A stretch of 60,098 nucleotides of DNA, from positions 1 to 60,098 of the forward strand of contig CALUQO010000013.1 in assembly GCA_944322935.1 (NCBI GenBank). Direction: 5' to 3'. The translations under genes and the position numbers were made by a program. Below the pieces are notes generated by a model, which was given only the letters and a program-made list of their open reading frames with translations, was not told the DNA's origin and ran no database searches. Each line of letters opens with the position of its first letter. Position 1 is the stretch's first letter. Source of the DNA: Candidatus Gastranaerophilales bacterium (GTDB lineage Bacteria > Cyanobacteriota > Vampirovibrionia > Gastranaerophilales > Gastranaerophilaceae). Positions 53,458-60,098 of this stretch are shown here, in pieces.

Positions 53458-53985
53458 CTATTCTTTATCAAAATTAATCATATTCTGCTGGATATTCCAC
53501 ATTTCTGTTAACGATTCTTCGTCCTGATGGTCATACCCCAACAAATGTAGTATACCATGAGCAATCAAAAAATATAATTCTTTGTTAAAAGAATTGTTTC
53601 CATGGTGCAAATCCTTTGACTGCACGAGCGTTCTGTCCAACGAAATAATTATCTCTCCGAGATTGATTTCGTTATCGAAAATAAATCTTTCCTCCTCACT
53701 GCTGTCTGCAAATATCGCAAACGTTATTACATCGGTGGGAGCATCCTTTTGTCTGTACTCTTTGTTGATTTCGTGTATTTTTTCGTCGTCACAGAGTACT
53801 ATATCAAAATACAAAAGGTCAAAATCATAACCGTTTAAACAGGATTTTTCCACAAGTTTTTTATCCGCCAGAAACCTGTTAACCATCTCTACCGCATCTT
53901 TTGTGGCCTTCTCAAGATTCAGAGGCAGCGTAAAATTTTCATAAGTATTTTCTATAAAAATATTTATTTCTTTAGTTTTGCTCAT
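53458..53985 (-). CDS. ybeY: Endoribonuclease YbeY
   Basis: 175-aa zinc metallo-endoribonuclease in 16S rRNA 3'-end maturation and rRNA quality control. HGILHLLGYDH (His143, His147, His153) is the zinc site, and EINKEYRQKDAPTDVITFA is the second conserved motif. It overlaps pgpH by 14 bases, so the two are co-translated. Confidence 0.96.
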   Translation of the reverse strand: MSKTKEINIFIENTYENFTLPLNLEKATKDAVEMVNRFLADKKLVEKSCLNGYDFDLLYFDIVLCDDEKIHEINKEYRQKDAPTDVITFAIFADSSEEERFIFDNEINLGEIIISLDRTLVQSKDLHHGNNSFNKELYFLIAHGILHLLGYDHQDEESLTEMWNIQQNMINFDKE

Positions 53986-56233
53986 CTTTGTTTTCTTTGT
54001 GTTCTTCTTTTTCAGACTCTGATTTTGCGGCTTCTTCTGTTTTTTGAAGATGTTTTTGTATTTTCTTTTCTATTTTTTCTTCATCATCACTGATAATCTT
54101 ATCCGGTGCAACAAATTTCTTTTTAAGCGCCTTTTCTTCAAGCTCCTGAATAATATTTTCGTGGTATTTGATTCTCTGATGGTGCGCCGCACGCAGGTTT
54201 TTACTGAACACAGAGGCAATTGTTTTTAAATCCTTCAGCGTAAGCGGGCTGTCAGAAAGCTGACCGTCGTTAAGTTTCGTCTGAATAATTTTGTTAATCA
54301 TTGCATCAAGTTCTTCCTGCGAGTGATCCTTGAGCGTTCTTGCCGCAGACTCCACAGAGTCGGCAATCATAAGGATTGCAGTTTCTTTCATATTAGGACG
54401 CGGGCCTGTATAGCGGAACTGTTCCTCTGTAACTTTATCTTCGCCTTCTTCGAGTTTTGCCTGATTATAGAAGTAGCTGGCTACAGAATCACCGTGGTGC
54501 TGTATAATAAAGCTTTGTACAACCTGAGGCAGTCCGTATTCTTTAGCAAGGTCAATACCGTCTTTAGGGTGAGCAGTAATAACCATCTTGCTTAATCTTG
54601 GATTAAGCTTGTGGTGCGGGTTTTCTATGCCGAAATATGTCTGGTTTTCCACAAAGAATAACGGTCTTTTTAACTTTCCGATATCGTGATACAATGCCCC
54701 CACTCTGGCAAGAACAGGGTTTGCGCCTATTGCCTCGGCAGCTGTTTCACAAAGGTTTGCCACCATTAAGCAGTGGGCAAAAGTCCCCGGAGCTTCGAAC
54801 TGCAAACGCTTTAATAGCGGCTGGTTATTGTCAGCAAGTTCTGCAAGTCCGTACGGTGTAACGAGTTTGAACATGCTTTCAAACAACGGGATAATACCCA
54901 GAACAATAATACCGCTCAAAAGTCCGTTCACAGTACCTATAAGGGTATTTGTCCATACAATTGCGGAATCAATCGGGTTTATTGAATTTTCTATTAAAAA
55001 TATTATCAAAATAGCAAACAACATTGAGAAACCAACCTCGCCGCCGATTTTGATAAGGTCGAATCTTCTTGAGTATCTTATTTTAGATGTTGCTATTGCT
55101 GCAATAATACAAACAATTATGAAAACAGAAACAGGCTGTATAGGAATTTGCTCCGACAGAGCAATTACCGTAATCAAAATAATAGTGGCAATTACGGAAA
55201 CTCTCGGGTTTGTCACAACTGCCAGCAGTACTGCGATTGCCGGAAACGGTAAAAAGTAGAAAGATGTCCCTGAGGGCAGAACAGTTGCCAAAGCGGACAT
55301 CATAATTGCAAGTATTGCCAGCACTGCCAGATAATTCTTCGTAACATACTGTTTTTCATAGTACAAAAGATAGTATATCAGAGTCAGTACACCGAATGAA
55401 ACAAGCGCAATTATCCCGACTACACCCTTGGGGTTAAGCTCTAATATATTATATCCGGCCTTTTGCAGAGCATCTTTTTTAACCCTTGTCACAGGCTCTC
55501 CTGCAAACACAATTCTGTCGCCTTTCTCGAATTTAACAACAGTAGGAGCCACGGAGTTTATTGCATTTTTCTTAGCCAGTTCCGTTGCTGTTTCGTCAAA
55601 CACCATGTTGGGCACTATAACCTGTTCTAAAAGCGCCGATATCACTCTTATTTCACCTTTTGAAGTTTCGAAATGAGAGTTTCTCAATATCATGGTATTA
55701 AGGTTATTTTTTTCAAAATCTTTTTCTGTAACACCCTGATTCAAAACATTGCCGAGTGTTTTTTTAGCCTTTGCAAATGTATTTTGCAAATGTTCATCAG
55801 ACGAATTTATTAAATAATTTAATACATAATCCCTGTTATAATCACCGTCAAAATCGAACAAAAGCATCATATCAGCTTTTTTCTGGTTATAATTGGCCTC
55901 TTTTGCTCTGACAGTTTCTATAGCCTTAACAAGGGTAGCATAATTGTTTTTTATGTAAGTATCTTCTGCCGGAGTCAAAATAGGCTCAACCTTCTGAGCA
56001 ATCTCCTTTTTATTTTGCTCGGTTTTAAAAGTATCAACAACTTTTATTGTTTTAGGTGCGATAATCTCCTTTTTACTTGTTCCGTCATCGGCAATAATGC
56101 TTTGGAAAAGATAGTATCTGGCCCCCAGCGTTGCTGTCATCAATAGTACAAAAAGTACAAAAGCAATTAGATTTATAACTTTTGTGGATGAAAATGTATC
56201 CGCTAGAAGGTTTAAAAATTCAATTTTTCTCAT
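53972..56233 (-). CDS. pgpH: 7TM-HD domain phosphohydrolase (PgpH-like)
   Basis: 753 aa. An N-terminal TM helix, a large extracytoplasmic domain (about 45-260), seven TM helices (about 268-470), then a cytosolic HD domain with FAHCLMVANLCETAA and GALYHDIGKLKRP (the HD pair). A Lys/Glu-rich tail follows. Homologues degrade cyclic di-AMP. It heads the pgpH-ybeY-dgkA operon; phoH, which often precedes pgpH, is not upstream here. Confidence 0.95.
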   Translation of the reverse strand: MRKIEFLNLLADTFSSTKVINLIAFVLFVLLMTATLGARYYLFQSIIADDGTSKKEIIAPKTIKVVDTFKTEQNKKEIAQKVEPILTPAEDTYIKNNYATLVKAIETVRAKEANYNQKKADMMLLFDFDGDYNRDYVLNYLINSSDEHLQNTFAKAKKTLGNVLNQGVTEKDFEKNNLNTMILRNSHFETSKGEIRVISALLEQVIVPNMVFDETATELAKKNAINSVAPTVVKFEKGDRIVFAGEPVTRVKKDALQKAGYNILELNPKGVVGIIALVSFGVLTLIYYLLYYEKQYVTKNYLAVLAILAIMMSALATVLPSGTSFYFLPFPAIAVLLAVVTNPRVSVIATIILITVIALSEQIPIQPVSVFIIVCIIAAIATSKIRYSRRFDLIKIGGEVGFSMLFAILIIFLIENSINPIDSAIVWTNTLIGTVNGLLSGIIVLGIIPLFESMFKLVTPYGLAELADNNQPLLKRLQFEAPGTFAHCLMVANLCETAAEAIGANPVLARVGALYHDIGKLKRPLFFVENQTYFGIENPHHKLNPRLSKMVITAHPKDGIDLAKEYGLPQVVQSFIIQHHGDSVASYFYNQAKLEEGEDKVTEEQFRYTGPRPNMKETAILMIADSVESAARTLKDHSQEELDAMINKIIQTKLNDGQLSDSPLTLKDLKTIASVFSKNLRAAHHQRIKYHENIIQELEEKALKKKFVAPDKIISDDEEKIEKKIQKHLQKTEEAAKSESEKEEHKENKDEQN

Positions 56234-56260
56234 ATTTACAAATTCTCATAATATTTATTT

Positions 56261-56320
56261 TAATCTAATTTAGTGTCGCAGTTGCCGCGGCTCAACGCAG
56301 CCGGCACATGCTCACCTTTT
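56261..56320 (-). repeat. Structured repeat, partial copy D
   Basis: Matches the terminal ~60 bases of copy A (GTGAGC ... CTGCGACACTAGATTAGAT read on the minus strand), including the GC-rich hairpin, but lacks the CTCTGCCGA units. It lies upstream of pgpH. Confidence 0.75.
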
Positions 56321-56548
56321 CTAGTGCCACTCAAAAATTTTGCTCAGGTTTCTTATCGCAAAATTTTCTCAGATAATTAAAGATATTTTAATACTTATAT
56401 TAATATTTGCAATCCTTCCGTAGTATGAACACAAACAGTGCAGAGTTGTTCAAAAAATAATACTTCAAATAGTTGATGTAATTATTCCCAAAATAGCTAC
56501 AATTTACATGTAAGGATTACTAAGTATGTAATTTTTAGAAAGAGTTAT

Positions 56549-56704
56549 ATGAAATTTAACCCTGCGGATTTTACAGAATTAGAAGAAAAAAAGCTTACAC
56601 TTGCGGATGTAATTGCGAATCAGCATCCTGTTATTAACGGATGGATTATGCTGAGCGCAGTTGCAATAGCAGCATTATACGCAATAAGTTTTATGACTTT
56701 ATAA
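56549..56704 (+). CDS. Small membrane protein (51 aa)
   Basis: Too short for most gene callers. A polar, helical N-terminus (MKFNPADFTELEEKKL) and a TM helix near the C-terminus (WIMLSAVAIAALYAISFMTL). AGAAAGAG lies before the ATG, and a proper terminator (56761-56786) follows. Codon use looks normal for the window. No family recognised; it could be a small regulator of a membrane complex. Confidence 0.7.
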   Translation: MKFNPADFTELEEKKLTLADVIANQHPVINGWIMLSAVAIAALYAISFMTL

Positions 56705-56760
56705 CACTTAATTTCCAGACTTGCGCTTTATGCGCGCTATCTATATTGTTAATACCCATT

Positions 56761-56786
56761 GAGATGAATTTTTTCATCTCTTTTTT
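56761..56786 (+). terminator. Terminator of the 51-aa gene
   Basis: GAGATGAA-tttt-TTCATCTC stem followed by TTTTTT. Confidence 0.85.
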
Positions 56787-56873
56787 ATTGTTTAATTTTG
56801 GTGCTAATATTAACATGTCCAAAAACTCAGACACAGATACGGAACAAAATTTGTATATACGGGATAAGATTAT

Positions 56874-57926
56874 ATGATTAAAAGACGTGTTTCCAAACAA
56901 ATTCAAATAGGCAATGTGAAAATAGGCGGCGACGCGCCTGTAAGTGTACAATCCATGTGTAACACAGACACACGTGATATAAATGCTACAGTTAACCAGA
57001 TAAAAGAATTGCAAGACGCCGGCTGTGAGATTATCCGTCTTGCAGTACTGAACAAAGATGCAGCCTCTGCAATAAAAGAAATAAAAAAACAAGTTTCAAT
57101 ACCGGTAATTGCTGATATACACTTTGACTACAGGCTGGCAATACAATGTATTGAAAACGGCATAGACGCTTTGAGGCTCAACCCCGGTAATATCGGCAGA
57201 GAAGAAAATGTAAAAAAAGTTGTTGCCCTTGCAAAAACAAACAATGTTCCTATTAGAATCGGTATAAATGCCGGTTCACTGGATAAAAATATTGCTGTGC
57301 TTGATATTCCGCTGCACGAAAAAATGGTTAAAAGTGCAATGCAGCATGTAAAAATTCTGGAGGACAACGATTTTGATAAGATAAAAATTTCTCTAAAATC
57401 CAGCAGCGTTGTTACTACCATTGAGGCCTACAGACTTATGGCCCAAACAGTAGACTATCCCTTGCATCTGGGATTGACGGAATCCGGCACGTTAAAAGGC
57501 GGGCTTGTTAAATCATCAATAGGCATAGGCACACTCTTAGCCGAAGGAATAGGCGACACAATAAGGGTTTCTTTAACAGAAAATCCTGTGGAAGAAGTAC
57601 ATGCCGGATACTCCATTTTAAAATCACTTGAATTAAGACAAAGAGGTGTAAATTTTATTTCTTGCCCGACATGCGGCAGATGTCAGATTGATTTAATCGG
57701 ACTGGCCAAAAAGGTAGAAGATGCAATCAAAAATATCGACAAGCCAATAACAGTAGCCGTTATGGGATGTCCCGTCAACGGCCCCGGTGAAGCAAGACAC
57801 GCTGATTACGGTGTGGCAGGCGCTATAGGAGAAGGATATATTTTTAAAAAAGGCGAAATTATAAAGCGTGTAAGTGAAAAAGATATTTTAAATGAACTTT
57901 TAAATTTAATTAACAATGAAAATTAA
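56874..57926 (+). CDS. ispG: HMB-PP synthase IspG (GcpE)
   Basis: 350-aa 4Fe-4S enzyme of the MEP isoprenoid pathway (MEcPP to HMBPP). QSMCNTDTRD at the N-terminus, RIGINAGSLD, GLTESG, and the cluster ligands in SCPTCGRCQ plus Glu in NGPGEARHADYG are all visible. The short form lacks the extra domain of plant enzymes. It starts 87 bases after the terminator of the 51-aa gene. Confidence 0.97.
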   Translation: MIKRRVSKQIQIGNVKIGGDAPVSVQSMCNTDTRDINATVNQIKELQDAGCEIIRLAVLNKDAASAIKEIKKQVSIPVIADIHFDYRLAIQCIENGIDALRLNPGNIGREENVKKVVALAKTNNVPIRIGINAGSLDKNIAVLDIPLHEKMVKSAMQHVKILEDNDFDKIKISLKSSSVVTTIEAYRLMAQTVDYPLHLGLTESGTLKGGLVKSSIGIGTLLAEGIGDTIRVSLTENPVEEVHAGYSILKSLELRQRGVNFISCPTCGRCQIDLIGLAKKVEDAIKNIDKPITVAVMGCPVNGPGEARHADYGVAGAIGEGYIFKKGEIIKRVSEKDILNELLNLINNEN

Positions 57927-58007
57927 ATACCTCAAAAAAAGGATTTGCTTAAATTCTTAAAATAATATAGTATAATAATATTATATAACTTTAAGTGAGG
58001 TTTATAG

Positions 58008-58328
58008 ATGAAAGATTTAAAAAAATATGTTCTTTTAGCTGCAGTGCTCGCTTTTGTACCGGTATGTGCACATGCGGAAGTTTCCGTTAAAGACACAACT
58101 TCTCCTGAATTTATTCACAATCAGGGATATTCAAGCGAAGTATCAAGAATCATTGAGGTTAAAACAGTTGACCCGATGACACCTATTGCGGTAAAAGAAG
58201 AAAAACATCCGCGCTGGAAAGCATTCGGCTGGACACTTTTAGAAACAATTGACCCGACCTGGGAAAGACCGAATGATTTTGTAAACCATGATACAAAATT
58301 CGATAAACATAGAACTGATGATCTATAA
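58008..58328 (+). CDS. Secreted hypothetical protein (106 aa)
   Basis: Signal peptide MKDLKKYVLLAAVLAFVPVC ending AHA|EVS. The mature part is small and charged, with HPRWKAFGWTLLETIDPTW as the densest conserved-looking stretch. TGAGG lies 8 nt before the ATG. It has its own terminator. Probably an envelope or extracellular protein; the family is not recognised. Confidence 0.8.
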   Translation: MKDLKKYVLLAAVLAFVPVCAHAEVSVKDTTSPEFIHNQGYSSEVSRIIEVKTVDPMTPIAVKEEKHPRWKAFGWTLLETIDPTWERPNDFVNHDTKFDKHRTDDL

Positions 58329-58350
58329 TAAAAATTTTTAACAACAAAAA

Positions 58351-58382
58351 GGCATCTGATTAAATATCAGGTGCCTTTTTTA
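58351..58382 (+). terminator. Terminator of the 106-aa gene
   Basis: GGCATCTGAT-taaat-ATCAGGTGCC stem with a T-run; an A-run on the other side makes it usable from both strands. Confidence 0.85.
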
Positions 58383-58511
58383 TTTGTTACCACTCCCAAA
58401 TATTAAGAAATGTTAAGCAATTTGCTTTTAAAAGAATAACATCAAAATCCATGGCTTACATGAGTTTCGGGCATATTAATACTGGCAGCTATTGAACCAG
58501 TTATTAAGAGT

Positions 58512-58540
58512 TTGTCCAATATTTGAATATGTTTTATACT
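58512..58540 (+). promoter_or_regulatory. Sigma-70-type promoter for yggS-sepF
   Basis: TTGTCC (58512-58517), a 17-base spacer and TATACT (58535-58540), about 40-60 bases before the start codon. Confidence 0.65.
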
Positions 58541-58581
58541 AAAGTAAGTATTGGTGTAATCACCGGTATGTAATTCTTAGT

Positions 58582-59256
58582 ATGAGGGTTAAGATTCAAA
58601 TGAATACAGTTGAATATAACTTGTCTGAACTGAGAAAAGAAATCGTACCTTACAAACCTAAAATAATTGCTGTAACAAAATACTTTGCAGCTGACAAGCT
58701 GATAGAAGCATACAATGACGGGCTGAGAGAGTTTGCCGAAAACAAAGTGCAGGACGCTTTAGACAAATTTGGTTCATTACCGGAGGAAATAAAGCGGAAT
58801 TCACGTTTTCATCTTATCGGGCATTTGCAATCGAATAAAGTGAAAAAAGCTGTCGGTAACTTTGACTTAATCCAGTCAATTGATTCTTTAAGGCTTGCCG
58901 GAATGGTTTCTGAAACGGCGCTGCAAAAAGGTATTGTTCAGAAGATTCTTCTACAGGTTAACAACGCAAATGAAGAAGCGAAATCAGGCTTTGCCGTTGA
59001 TGATTTAAAGCAGGCATTTCCTGAAATTATTGCATTAAAAGGCGTTAAAGTAGAGGGGCTTATGAATATCGCGCCAATTGCACCCGAAGATGAGCTTAGA
59101 CGTTTATTTAAAGGTATGCAGGAGCTGAAAGCAGAGTTGGAAAATACATTTTCTTATGAGCTAAGGGAACTTTCCATGGGAATGAGCAGTGATTATAAAA
59201 TAGCGTTGCAGTATGGTTCGACAATGATTAGAATTGGTAGAAAGCTATTTATATAA
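58582..59256 (+). CDS. yggS: YggS-family pyridoxal-phosphate homeostasis protein
   Basis: 224 aa, alanine-racemase-like TIM barrel. IIAVTKYFAADKLIEAYNDG holds the PLP lysine; FAENKVQDALDK, HLIGHLQSNKVKK, SIDSLRLA, GLMNIAP and LSMGMSSDYKIAL ... GSTMIRIGRKLF follow. It keeps free PLP low and has no clear enzymatic reaction. An in-frame ATG at 58600 (MNTVEYN) is an alternative start with GAGG upstream. It precedes sepF by 21 bases, a conserved order in Cyanobacteria and Firmicutes. Confidence 0.95.
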   Translation: MRVKIQMNTVEYNLSELRKEIVPYKPKIIAVTKYFAADKLIEAYNDGLREFAENKVQDALDKFGSLPEEIKRNSRFHLIGHLQSNKVKKAVGNFDLIQSIDSLRLAGMVSETALQKGIVQKILLQVNNANEEAKSGFAVDDLKQAFPEIIALKGVKVEGLMNIAPIAPEDELRRLFKGMQELKAELENTFSYELRELSMGMSSDYKIALQYGSTMIRIGRKLFI

Positions 59257-59277
59257 AAATATCGGGAGGAGAAAAAA

Positions 59278-59766
59278 TTGGCAGGCGTTGCAGACAAATT
59301 TAAATCTATAGTAGGTTTTTTAACATCGGGATTCGAAAACAGAGACGAGGATTTGTGGGATCAAATGGCAAATGAAATGGATGAATATCCTGTTTCCGAC
59401 AATCTTGCTCTAGAACCTATGTACTCATCTAAACAACATCAGACACCGGCTTCTAACGTTGTAAGCCATCCCGGCTTCAAAGGTTATGAAGTTGTTGTTT
59501 CAGAACCGCGTTCTTACGAAGAATCTGTTTCTATCGTAAAACAGTTAAAGGAAAAGAAAACAGTTATTCTTAACCTTCACTTGCTTGATAAAGAACAGGC
59601 AATGAGAATTGTCGATTTCTTATGCGGTGCTACTCACGCTCTTAACGGAAATCAGCAAAAAATCGGTGATTCGGTATTCATTTTTACACCTAACAATGTT
59701 TCTTTGAGTTCAGAATCACAAAAAAGCAAATTTATCAGAGATGCTTTGTGGAACCAGCCGCAATAG
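59278..59766 (+). CDS. sepF: Cell division protein SepF
   Basis: 162 aa. FtsZ-binding protein that shapes or anchors the division ring. An N-terminal amphipathic helix (VADKFKSIVGFLTSGF, membrane-binding in the family), an acidic linker, and the C-terminal SepF domain: VSEPRSYEESVSIVKQLKEK, KTVILNLHLLDKEQAMRIVDF, and IGDSVFIFTPNNVSLS. The start is TTG (59278), with GGGAGGAG at good spacing, so it is not a shifted start. It is the last gene of the yggS-sepF pair. Confidence 0.96.
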   Translation: MAGVADKFKSIVGFLTSGFENRDEDLWDQMANEMDEYPVSDNLALEPMYSSKQHQTPASNVVSHPGFKGYEVVVSEPRSYEESVSIVKQLKEKKTVILNLHLLDKEQAMRIVDFLCGATHALNGNQQKIGDSVFIFTPNNVSLSSESQKSKFIRDALWNQPQ

Positions 59767-59817
59767 CTTTCTAAACCAAATTCATAATCACAAAGAATAG
59801 TTGGGGATATAATTAAG

Positions 59818-59846
59818 AGCCGCGTATCGATTACAGCGGCTTTTTT
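59818..59846 (+). terminator. Terminator of yggS-sepF
   Basis: AGCCGC / GCGGCT stem with a T-run at 59842-59846. Confidence 0.85.
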
Positions 59847-59894
59847 CTTTAGGAAAAATATTTGTTGCAAAATTAGGATGTTGCTTTTATTATA

Positions 59895-60098
59895 TATATA
59901 ACGGTTTGGCGCAGCTTGGTTGAGAGCCGTGAGTGAACCAAAAGTAAGCGCTAATAGTTTTGCAGAAAGTAAAAACTAAGCGAAATGCCAAAAGGTGTAA
60001 GCATAATAGAGAGAAAACAAATTAAATTGTTTTTCGAGAGGCGTACGAACGCCAGTGAGTACCTTCGCCATTGAGGCGCTTTTATTGAACTTTGATAA
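59895..60098. repeat. Structured intergenic region related to the GAGAGG hairpin family
   Basis: Contains TTGGCGC (59906-59912) pairing with GCGCTAA (59948-59954), with TTGGTT/AACCAA nested inside; a GTTTT/AAAAC hairpin; a GAAAACAA ... TTGTTTTTC hairpin at 60013-60035 followed by GAGAGG; and GGCGT-acga-ACGCC. No ORF or tRNA; the element may run past the window end. Confidence 0.55.

Noticed and set aside
59901-59955. tRNA-like segment after sepF
   Set aside because: The D-arm-like string GGCGCAGCTTGGTTGAGAGC is not followed by an anticodon arm and T-arm at the right spacing.

Overview
The window is an AT-rich bacterial chromosome segment with about 52 supported protein genes, one tRNA and an unusual amount of hairpin-rich repetitive DNA between genes. 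The gene content suggests a non-photosynthetic relative of the Cyanobacteria, most likely Vampirovibrionia/Gastranaerophilales ('Melainabacteria'). The pointers are a yggS-sepF pair, ispA next to a divergent PAP2 gene, a Ski2-like DEVH helicase, a bifunctional-nuclease (DUF151) gene, the MEP-pathway gene ispG, and oxygen-independent ribonucleotide reductase nrdDG, which fits anaerobic life. No rRNA, photosynthesis, phage, IS or CRISPR genes are visible. The lineage call is inference.

Layout. 1-3.4 kb: repeat A, then a minus-strand operon (TPR protein, queD, uppP). 3.4-10.4 kb: a tightly coupled minus operon of two unknown membrane proteins and a GH13 alpha-amylase-like enzyme, flanked by repeats E and B. 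11-18 kb: ileS facing an rsgA-ispA-divergent PAP2-histidine kinase operon, with one bidirectional terminator between them. 18-20.6 kb: a 195-bp perfect direct repeat beside tRNA-Glu(CUC), then small unknown proteins including one with two EF-hands. 20.6-30 kb: orphan sugar-binding protein, aroQ, DUF151, nrdDG with a structured leader, secA. 30-46 kb: Ski2-like helicase and a run of lineage-type proteins: a YjfB-like peptide, an acidic 572-aa protein, a multi-TM 592-aa protein, a TPR-HExxH putative protease and a 1.4-kaa protein ending in a calpain-like cysteine protease domain, with tcdA and rmuC among them. 46-60 kb: bioD and a pseudouridine synthase, a polytopic glycosyltransferase-like protein, two tandem thymidylate-kinase-like genes, glutaredoxin, pgpH-ybeY-dgkA, ispG and yggS-sepF.

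The most unusual signal is not a gene. It is a family of structured intergenic repeats (A-E, the tRNA-side duplication, and looser relatives near 19.8 and 60.0 kb). Conserved flanks (CTCTGCCGA on one side, GAGAGGT on the other) bracket hairpins whose stem sequence differs between copies while base-pairing is kept. A second theme is a set of unrelated proteins with a similar N-terminal patch (Ser/Asn-Phe-Lys/Gly at residues 12-26), possibly a lineage-specific targeting tag. Enzyme genes were assigned from motifs visible in the translations; no database search was possible.
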